From NCBI GenBank assembly GCA_029263035.1, contig JAJCYF010000071.1, forward strand, positions 1 through 18,714: a stretch of 18,714 bases of DNA, read 5' to 3'. The notes under the pieces were generated by a model that did not search any database, was not told the origin of the DNA, and saw nothing but the letters and a program-made list of their open reading frames with translations. The stretch is from Actinomycetes bacterium (GTDB lineage: Bacteria; Actinomycetota; CADDZG01; JAHWKV01). Shown here in pieces: positions 13,149 through 18,714 of this stretch. Each line of letters starts with the position of its first letter. Position 1 is the stretch's first letter. Made by a program: the position numbers and the translations under genes.

Positions 13149-15095
13149 CTAAGCGGGGGTGGGCTCGGCGCCCGGGCGGCGCAGGCCCGGCTTTGCGGGG
13201 GCCGGGGAGTGGGTCTGGATGGTGTCCTCGTCCTTGGTGGCCGCAGCCGCCAGCTGGTCCTGAACCAGGCGGCGGGGAAGCTCGCCCCGTGCAGCCCGCT
13301 TCGGAACGTCGGCGAACAGCCGCTCGACATCGGACTTCTCGATGGTCTCCTTCTCGATGAGCAGAGCCACCATGGAGTCCAGCTGAGCCCGGTAGGTGGA
13401 GCAGATCTCCCACGCTTCCTGGTGGGCTTCGTCGACCAGACGGCGGATCTCCTCGTCGATCTCGGAGGCGACGTGCTCTGAGTAGTCGGCGTTGTGGCCC
13501 ATGTCGCGGCCGAGGAACGGCTGGTCAACCTTGTCGCCCAGCGCCATTGGGCCGAGCTTTTCGCTCATGCCGTACTCGCAGACCATCTTGCGGGCGATCT
13601 TGGAGACCCGCTCGAGGTCGTTGGAGGCGCCGGTGGTGGGGTCCTGGAAGACAAGCTCCTCGGCAACCCGGCCGCCCAGCAGCATGGCAAGCTGGTCGAT
13701 AAGGCCGGAACGTGACTCCAAAAAGCGGTCCTCGGTGGGCAGGTTGAGGGTGTAGCCCAGGGCCCGTCCGCGGCTGATGATCGAAACCTTGTGCACCGGG
13801 TCGGCGTTCGGGAGCGCCCAGCTGACCAGAGCGTGGCCGGCCTCGTGGAAGGCGATTACCTGTTTCTCGTGCTCGCTGATCAGCCGGCTCTTGCGCTGCG
13901 GACCTGCGATCACCCGGTCGATGGCCTCCTCGACCTCATCCATGCCGATCTCCTTCTTGGCACGGCGGGCGGTCAACAGAGCGGACTCGTTGATGACGTT
14001 GGCCAGGTCGGCGCCGGTGAAGCCGGGGGTCCGGCGGGCCAGCACTGCCAGGTCGACGTCCTTGGCCAGCGGCTTGCCGCGGGCGTGAACCTTGAGGATG
14101 TCCTCGCGGCCCTTGAGGTCGGCGCGGTCCACGGTCACCTGGCGGTCGAAACGGCCGGGGCGCAGAAGTGCCGGGTCCAGGATGTCGGGGCGGTTGGTGG
14201 CGGCCATCAGGATGACGCCGGTACGAACGTCGAAACCGTCCATCTCTACAAGAAGCTGGTTGAGGGTCTGCTCACGCTCGTCGTGACCGCCTCCCAGGCC
14301 TGCACCACGGTGCCGGCCGACGGCATCGATCTCGTCGACGAAGATGATGGCGGGGGCGGAAGCCTTTGCCTGCTCGAACAGGTCACGGACCCGGGCGGCA
14401 CCGACACCGACGAACATCTCGACGAAGTCGGAACCGGAGATCGAGAAGAAGGGAACGCCTGCCTCGCCGGCAACTGCCCGGGCCAGGAGGGTCTTGCCGG
14501 TTCCCGGAGGGCCGAACAGCAGCACGCCCTTGGGGATCTTGGCGCCCATGTTCTGGAATTTGGCGGGGTTGGCCAGGAACTCTTTGATCTCCTCGAGCTC
14601 TTCGATTGCCTCATCCACGCCCGCTACGTCGGCAAAGGTGATCTTGGGCTGGTCCTTGGCAACGAGCTTGGCCTTCGACTTACCGAAGGACATGACCCGG
14701 TTGCCGCCGCCCTGCATCTGCTGCATCAGGAAGAAGAAGATTCCGAGGATGAATATGAAAGGAAGGATGCTGGTCAGCAGGGATCCCCACAGGTTGGGGT
14801 TTTCGGGGTTCACCTCAACGGCTACACCCGGTTGATCCCTGAGAAGCTGGGAGACATCGTCCGAGCTCAGGTAGGTGGAGGTGAACTCGGAGCCATCGCT
14901 CAGGGTTCCCTCGATGCGCCCGCTCCGGCCGAAGACCTCGACCTCGGTGACATCGCCGGCTTTGAGCTTGCGCTCGAACTCGCTGGTGCTGAGCTCGGCG
15001 TCGCCGCTGCCGCTGTTCAGGACTCCTGCGACCGCCCAGATGGCCGCGATGCCGATCAGCAAGTAAAAGATTGGGTTCTTAAAGAGCTTGTCCAT
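13149..15095 (-). CDS. ftsH: FtsH, membrane-anchored ATP-dependent zinc metalloprotease
   Basis: FtsH degrades misassembled membrane proteins and some cytosolic regulators. The 648-residue protein has the complete layout: first membrane helix at ~8-27, an extracytoplasmic domain of about 75 residues, second helix ~105-125, an AAA+ module with Walker A GPPGTGKT at 195-202, Walker B IIFVDEID at 250-257 and the second region of homology with LLRPGRFDR, then the peptidase with zinc site HEAGH at 417-421. The C-terminal tail is Pro/Ala-rich and probably disordered. The ATG at 15095 follows GGGAAG. It lies 58 bases after hpt. In mycobacteria folE follows ftsH; here a 175-base gap and the RES cassette follow instead. 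Confidence 0.98.
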   Translation of the reverse strand: MDKLFKNPIFYLLIGIAAIWAVAGVLNSGSGDAELSTSEFERKLKAGDVTEVEVFGRSGRIEGTLSDGSEFTSTYLSSDDVSQLLRDQPGVAVEVNPENPNLWGSLLTSILPFIFILGIFFFLMQQMQGGGNRVMSFGKSKAKLVAKDQPKITFADVAGVDEAIEELEEIKEFLANPAKFQNMGAKIPKGVLLFGPPGTGKTLLARAVAGEAGVPFFSISGSDFVEMFVGVGAARVRDLFEQAKASAPAIIFVDEIDAVGRHRGAGLGGGHDEREQTLNQLLVEMDGFDVRTGVILMAATNRPDILDPALLRPGRFDRQVTVDRADLKGREDILKVHARGKPLAKDVDLAVLARRTPGFTGADLANVINESALLTARRAKKEIGMDEVEEAIDRVIAGPQRKSRLISEHEKQVIAFHEAGHALVSWALPNADPVHKVSIISRGRALGYTLNLPTEDRFLESRSGLIDQLAMLLGGRVAEELVFQDPTTGASNDLERVSKIARKMVCEYGMSEKLGPMALGDKVDQPFLGRDMGHNADYSEHVASEIDEEIRRLVDEAHQEAWEICSTYRAQLDSMVALLIEKETIEKSDVERLFADVPKRAARGELPRRLVQDQLAAAATKDEDTIQTHSPAPAKPGLRRPGAEPTPA

Positions 15096-15153
15096 CGTCT
15101 TCCCAGGTTAGCACCTTCACCGTTATTGCCTTCCGTTCGAATTCCGGCGATTT

Positions 15154-15693
15154 TTACGCCTGCGTCAGCTGGTCCTCGTCCAGAAAAGCTATGTAGGGGA
15201 GGTTGCGGAACAGCTGGTTGTGATCCAGGCCGTACCCGATCACGAACTGAGCCGGAATCTCAAAACCCTCATATTTGACGTCCAGGGCAACCTGCTGAAT
15301 GCCGGATTTTCGTAGAAGCGTGCAGACCTCCAGGCTCGCCGGCTTACGCCCATTCAGGTATTTCAAAAGGTAGTTGAGGGTCAGGCCGGAGTCAATAATG
15401 TCCTCCACCAGCAGGACGTGCCTGTCCGTAATCTCGTAGTCAAGGTCCTTCAGGATCCGCACCACTCCGGAGGTCTGGGTGGCCGACCCGTAGCTGGACA
15501 CCGCCATGAAGTCGAACTCCAGGGGCAGATCGATCTGGCGTGCCAGATCGCTCATCAGCATGAAGGCACCCTTCAAAACCCCGACCAGCACCACATCCTT
15601 GCCCGCGTAGTCCTCGCTGATCCGGGCCGCCAGCTCCTTGATCCGCTCCTGGATGCGCTCCTGCGAGATGAGAGTCTTTCCGACGCCGATCAT
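15154..15693 (-). CDS. hpt: Hypoxanthine (guanine) phosphoribosyltransferase
   Basis: This enzyme salvages hypoxanthine and guanine to IMP and GMP using PRPP. At 179 residues it has the family's normal size. It shows the VGVLKGAFMLMSDL segment near 37-50, the SSYGS flexible loop near 66-70, the PRPP-binding motif LLVEDIIDSGLTL near 94-106, and the base-binding region with EIPAQFVIGYGLD near 146-158. The ATG at 15693 overlaps the tilS TGA as ATGA, so the two genes are translationally coupled. The tilS-hpt-ftsH order is widespread in Gram-positive bacteria. Identity is secure; specificity between hypoxanthine and guanine cannot be read from the sequence. Confidence 0.97.
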   Translation of the reverse strand: MIGVGKTLISQERIQERIKELAARISEDYAGKDVVLVGVLKGAFMLMSDLARQIDLPLEFDFMAVSSYGSATQTSGVVRILKDLDYEITDRHVLLVEDIIDSGLTLNYLLKYLNGRKPASLEVCTLLRKSGIQQVALDVKYEGFEIPAQFVIGYGLDHNQLFRNLPYIAFLDEDQLTQA

Positions 15694-17024
15694 GCGACCT
15701 CCGACGCCGCGCCGGTGGTCAGAGTGAGCCGCAGGGTCTTCACCGTTGCCGGGGTCACCTTGAACCGGTCGTCCAGACGGTGACCCCCCACCCAGACGAT
15801 CTCGTCGCCGCTGACGAGCAGGGGCACCCGGTGCCTGGCGTGCCGGGGGACGCCGGAGTCAACGAAGAAATCCTGCAGCTTGCGGGATCCCGGAGCCCCC
15901 AGCGGCCGGAACCGGTCGCCCGGTTTCCACTGGCGCACAGCCATGCCGGCCCGCACCAGCGACGCATCGATCAACTCGGCCCTGCGGTCGGGGGTCCATT
16001 CGCCCGGTCCGGATACCGGCCCCTCCTCAACGCTCAACTCGGCCTGGTATCCGGGCAGGGAGGTGGTGCCGGGAATCGCTACGGCGACCCGGGGCAACAC
16101 AGGTCGTTCCTGATGCCGTCCAAAAACCAATCGATCACGCTCCGACCATACCGATAGACCTCCCGGCAGCGCCAGACGGGCGCCGGTTACCACAAGCACC
16201 TTCTCCACGATGTCCCGGACCGCACGACCGGTTGGCTCCACCCCGAGCTCTGCGGCCGCCCGGCGGATGAGTTGGTTCTGCACCTGCCCTGCGGCTGCCT
16301 GCTTCAAACCACTGCGATCGAGCGATACATTTCCGTCGCCCGAGATCGCCATGTCCGGCCACATCGCCTGTACCCGGGCCGCCACCGATTCGACTTCGGC
16401 GCGGCTCGCCCCCGCGACTGCGGTCAGCCGGCCGACCTCGCTCTGGGGCCCGGCGGCAAGCTTCATCCTGGCCGCCACCCGCCGGTACCTGGGGTTGGTG
16501 TTCGACGGGTCGGTGCAAAACTCGACACCCTCCGCCAGGCAAACCTGCTCGGTGTCGCTGCGTCCGAGGTCCAGGATCGGCCGCACGATGTTGTCCCGGA
16601 CCGGCGGAATTCCCAGCCCGTAGCCCCCTCGGTCCAGGCGGAGCATGACGGTTTCCGCCTGATCGTCCATGGTGTGCCCGGTGGCGATTCTCCGGGCGCC
16701 GCAGGCACGAGCCATGGCCTGAAGCGCGGCGTAACGCACACGGCGCGCCTCGGCCTGGGTGGGGGGGTCGACCTTCACGCAGGACTCGACAAGTTCAAGC
16801 CCAAGCCGGCGGGCGGTTTTCCGGCAGTGGCGCGCGTCGGCGGATGAATCGGGGCGCATGCCGTGGTCGACGTGGCCCAGCACTACCTCGTAACCGAGAT
16901 CCTTGAGCACCAGGGCCATCGCGGTGGAGTCGGCGCCTCCGCTGAACGCCGCCAGTACCCGCTCTCCCGGCAGCAGCATGGCGAAATCTGCGATGGTGCC
17001 GGCGGCCGTCTCAGCCGGCGTCAA
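15690..17024 (-). CDS. tilS: tRNA(Ile)-lysidine synthetase
   Basis: TilS adds lysine to C34 of tRNA-Ile(CAU), turning it into an AUA decoder; it is essential in most bacteria. The 444-residue protein has the N-type ATP pyrophosphatase P-loop SGGADS at 28-33, HVDHGMR near 51-57, GHTMDDQAETVMLR near 115-128, and the C-terminal TilS domain containing WKPGDRFRPLG and KLQDFF near 360-385, ending GGHRLDDRFK. The start TTG at 17024 overlaps the upstream stop as TTGA, in the manner of coupled genes; Met16 is an alternative but would trim the N-terminal helix. It lies between the metalloprotease gene and hpt, both in four-base overlaps. Confidence 0.96.
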   Translation of the reverse strand: MTPAETAAGTIADFAMLLPGERVLAAFSGGADSTAMALVLKDLGYEVVLGHVDHGMRPDSSADARHCRKTARRLGLELVESCVKVDPPTQAEARRVRYAALQAMARACGARRIATGHTMDDQAETVMLRLDRGGYGLGIPPVRDNIVRPILDLGRSDTEQVCLAEGVEFCTDPSNTNPRYRRVAARMKLAAGPQSEVGRLTAVAGASRAEVESVAARVQAMWPDMAISGDGNVSLDRSGLKQAAAGQVQNQLIRRAAAELGVEPTGRAVRDIVEKVLVVTGARLALPGGLSVWSERDRLVFGRHQERPVLPRVAVAIPGTTSLPGYQAELSVEEGPVSGPGEWTPDRRAELIDASLVRAGMAVRQWKPGDRFRPLGAPGSRKLQDFFVDSGVPRHARHRVPLLVSGDEIVWVGGHRLDDRFKVTPATVKTLRLTLTTGAASEVA

Positions 17025-18061
17025 GGCGCAACCCGGCTCAGCCAGCGCTCCGGGGACTTGACCTCGTCCAGCGTGGGCAGGGCCTCTACCGAGTGGAAAA
17101 CGGCCTTGACCCCGGCGGATCCGGCAGCGGCATAAACCGCATCGAAGAACAGCTGGCCCTGCACGTACTGGGCCTTCTTGAGCTCAAATCCGAGTACCTT
17201 CGCCATCAGCCTGGCCATCGGGCTGCCCATGGTGCTGCCGCCGCGAAGGGCCTGGCTCATGCGGGGCTGGCTGGGGATGCGACCCTCGCCCACACGGTCC
17301 ATAACGAAGTTCCCATGGCCCTCGATCACCGACATGAACGCCTGCAGCCGGTTGAAGATCTCCAGCTGGTTGGGCTGCAGCATCCTAAAGACCAGCGGCG
17401 TGCCGTCCTCGCCGTCCTTGCCGGCCGGTTTCAGGGAGGAGATCATCCGGTCGGCAAGCGCCTTGGCATCCATGTCCATGGACTCCAGCATCTGGTTGAC
17501 CAGGCCCAAAAAGTGCGGACGTACCCAGGGGTTGGCCTCGAACTGGCTCCGGTGGGTTAACTCGTGGAGCACGATCCACAGCCTGAAATCCCGGGGGAGA
17601 AATCCGAATCGCCGCTCCATCATCACTACGTTGGGACCTACGAACCAGACCTGGTTCTGGTGACCGACCAGGATGTCGTACTGACCCAATACCCGCTGCG
17701 AGAGGAACCCCAGAACGGTGCCGAGCTGGGCCCCGAGTGCGGCTTTGTACCCGTACTTGGCACCGGGAAAGGCCGGAGTGGTGTCCATACGCTTTTGCAT
17801 CTTGTCCAGCAGGGGGGACATCAGCGAAAGCATGGAGGTGACGTTGGCGGTTGCCCACTCCTGGCGAGACAGCACCCTGGGAACCGCGGGATGGGGGGAG
17901 ATGAAACCGCTCTCCTCGGCGATCAGCGGTTCCGCCTCGCGGGTCAGCTCCTCAAAACTCTCCTGCAGTCCGTCAAGGAGATAGGACTGGTCAAGCGAGC
18001 CGGGCTGGGCAAACATAGCGGCGAACCGTGAGGCGACTGCCTCGTCGACCAGGCCGCTCAT
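17021..18061 (-). CDS. Zincin-type metalloprotease family protein (often annotated as F420-biosynthesis associated)
   Basis: This 346-residue protein belongs to a largely actinobacterial family of predicted zinc-dependent proteins found next to tilS or dacB. It has a zinc-type HELTH motif (HExxH) in LHELTHRSQFE near residues 165-175, a later IEGHGNFVMD segment near 244-253 that could supply another metal ligand, and a hydrophobic central part without clear membrane helices. No signal peptide is seen, so a cytoplasmic location is likely. The family name linking it to coenzyme F420 rests on genome co-occurrence, and no reaction is known to me. The ATG at 18061 has GGAG eight bases upstream, and its stop overlaps the tilS TTG by four bases. 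In M. tuberculosis the equivalent gene also lies near tilS and hpt. Confidence 0.85.
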   Translation of the reverse strand: MSGLVDEAVASRFAAMFAQPGSLDQSYLLDGLQESFEELTREAEPLIAEESGFISPHPAVPRVLSRQEWATANVTSMLSLMSPLLDKMQKRMDTTPAFPGAKYGYKAALGAQLGTVLGFLSQRVLGQYDILVGHQNQVWFVGPNVVMMERRFGFLPRDFRLWIVLHELTHRSQFEANPWVRPHFLGLVNQMLESMDMDAKALADRMISSLKPAGKDGEDGTPLVFRMLQPNQLEIFNRLQAFMSVIEGHGNFVMDRVGEGRIPSQPRMSQALRGGSTMGSPMARLMAKVLGFELKKAQYVQGQLFFDAVYAAAGSAGVKAVFHSVEALPTLDEVKSPERWLSRVAP

Positions 18062-18071
18062 GGCTTGCGCT

Positions 18072-18095
18072 CCGCGACTAAAACCGCGACTAAAA
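18072..18095. repeat. Tandem 12-base duplication before the metalloprotease gene
   Basis: CCGCGACTAAAA is present twice in direct succession (18072-18083 and 18084-18095). The nearer copy ends ten bases before the ATG at 18061, overlapping the Shine-Dalgarno side of the leader. It may be a recent slippage event or a regulatory duplication. Confidence 0.5.
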
Positions 18096-18292
18096 CAAGG
18101 ACCGGAGGGCCGCTGGGGGTGTGGCCTTGATCAAATGGGTATCCCGGCACCAGACCAGCTTAACAGCGGGTTGAAGCTCGGAGATTACGTTGCCAGCTCT
18201 GGGTGCTTCGCAGACCGGCCGGCCGGGCAACTCCATGGCGTTGCACTACGGCCTTGCGGACCAGTCCTGGATGGGCGGCTAAGAGCGCCTGA

Positions 18293-18481
18293 TTAGCTGA
18301 CCTTTTTGCCTCGAAGCCGCGGAATCTTTACGTCCGCGTGGATAAAGCAGGTGTCACGGCGGTTGTACATCGAGAGCTTGGTGATGCAGCCCTCATGAGC
18401 GCACGAACGGTCTTCTGCATAACGACGGGACCTCTTAGGAAGTCCCACTACATGAGCACCTCTTATCGCAGTCGACGCCAC
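18293..18481 (-). CDS. Small Cys/His-rich protein, putative zinc-binding
   Basis: This is a 62-residue basic protein of unknown function. Its core, around residues 22-43, contains RSCAHEGC, then LSMYNRRDTC and FIH, i.e. two Cys four residues apart followed by a Cys-x2-His pair. That pattern suits a single zinc-binding knuckle. The flanks are rich in Arg and Lys (KRSRRYAED; PRLRGKKV), which would suit nucleic-acid or ribosome binding. I recall similar short proteins in many actinobacteria, without an assigned role. GTG 18481 is chosen because GGAGG lies seven bases upstream; ATG 18487 has the same site only one base away, and longer starts enter non-conserved sequence. It lies between the tRNA terminator candidate and the metalloprotease gene. 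Confidence 0.7.
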   Translation of the reverse strand: MASTAIRGAHVVGLPKRSRRYAEDRSCAHEGCITKLSMYNRRDTCFIHADVKIPRLRGKKVS

Positions 18482-18613
18482 GTTCATCCCTCCTCTTGGA
18501 TAACCGGTGGTTAAGTTTTGCCCTGCACTCTTATTCGTTATGCCTGGAAACGTGGATTGGTACTTATGTATTCCCCGAACGAGATTTTTGTACCCAGGAC
18601 AGATTTTTGGCCC

Positions 18614-18645
18614 AAAAAGGCCTTGATTGAGGCACAACCGGCCTT
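18614..18645 (-). terminator. Candidate intrinsic terminator after tRNA-Thr
   Basis: On the minus strand AAGGCC, a GG bulge and TTG pair with CAA and GGCCTT around a nine-base loop, and the stem runs into TTTTT at 18618-18614. It begins 14 bases after the tRNA 3' end, where a terminator is expected. Confidence 0.5.
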
Positions 18646-18659
18646 GAAGGGCGAAGAAA

Positions 18660-18714
18660 TGGAGCCGGAGCGGGGAATCGAACCCCGGACCTACGCATTA
18701 CGAGTGCGTTGCTC
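18660..18714 (-). tRNA. tRNA-Thr (anticodon CGT), 5' part outside window
   Basis: The minus strand gives the 3' 55 bases of a tRNA. It has a 5-base-pair anticodon stem ACGCA/TGCGT around the loop CTCGTAA, with anticodon CGT at 18702-18700, reading ACG (Thr). A 5-base variable loop follows, then the T arm CGGGG-TTCGAAT-CCCCG, the acceptor strand CTCCGGC, discriminator T and an encoded CCA ending at 18660. The D arm and 5' acceptor strand lie beyond the right edge. Type is clear from the anticodon. Confidence 0.95.

Noticed and set aside
13791..15278. 495-residue plus-strand open frame opposite ftsH
   Set aside because: It is antisense to the well-supported FtsH and shows no family features.
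18062..18292. Plus-strand frame 18060-18296 in the gap before the metalloprotease
   Set aside because: Composition looks non-coding, it runs against the local operon, and no motif or ribosome site supports it.
18660..18714. tRNA-Thr as an integration site for a mobile element
   Set aside because: No integrase and no repeated tRNA 3' end is present in the window.

Overview
The window reads as chromosomal DNA of a high-GC actinobacterium. The gene order tilS-hpt-ftsH-[folE]-folP-folB-folK-panC-panD-coaX-lysS-[lsr2]-clpC, nearly all on the minus strand, matches the block known from mycobacteria and relatives. A zincin-type metalloprotease of the family often annotated as F420-biosynthesis associated lies upstream of tilS, which also fits Actinomycetota. 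Differences from the mycobacterial order (no folE, no lsr2, inserted genes) suggest a lineage outside the well-studied genera; I cannot place it further.

Layout, in the direction of minus-strand transcription (high to low coordinates): a tRNA-Thr(CGT) cut by the window edge with a good candidate terminator; a 62-residue Cys/His protein; a translationally coupled run metalloprotease-tilS-hpt, then ftsH (tRNA modification, purine salvage, membrane proteolysis); an accessory three-gene cassette (unknown protein, antitoxin-like protein, RES-domain putative NAD+ phosphorylase) where folE would normally lie; folP; an accessory TIR-domain gene; folB; a glycerophosphodiester phosphodiesterase on the opposite strand with an apparent frameshift; then a tight run folK-panC-panD-coaX-lysS (folate, pantothenate/CoA, lysyl-tRNA); a 344-base spacer; and clpC, cut by the left edge.

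The housekeeping genes join folate synthesis (folP, folB, folK) with pantothenate and CoA synthesis (panC, panD, coaX) and protein quality control (ftsH, clpC). Hand counts of single 60-base lines gave 53-57% G+C at 9361, 11941 and 12481 (68% at 11461) against 75% at 14101 in ftsH, so the two accessory segments look acquired. Both are predicted to act on NAD+, and they flank folP.

The most unusual single gene is lysS. A complete class II lysyl-tRNA synthetase is fused in frame to a C-terminal Rossmann domain of the XdhC/CoxI type, a combination I do not know from described LysRS enzymes. Other points of interest are the antitoxin-like protein with a large unassigned N-terminal region, the frameshifted phosphodiesterase, the folK and panC frames separated by one stop codon, and several operator-like repeats upstream of the accessory cassette and clpC.
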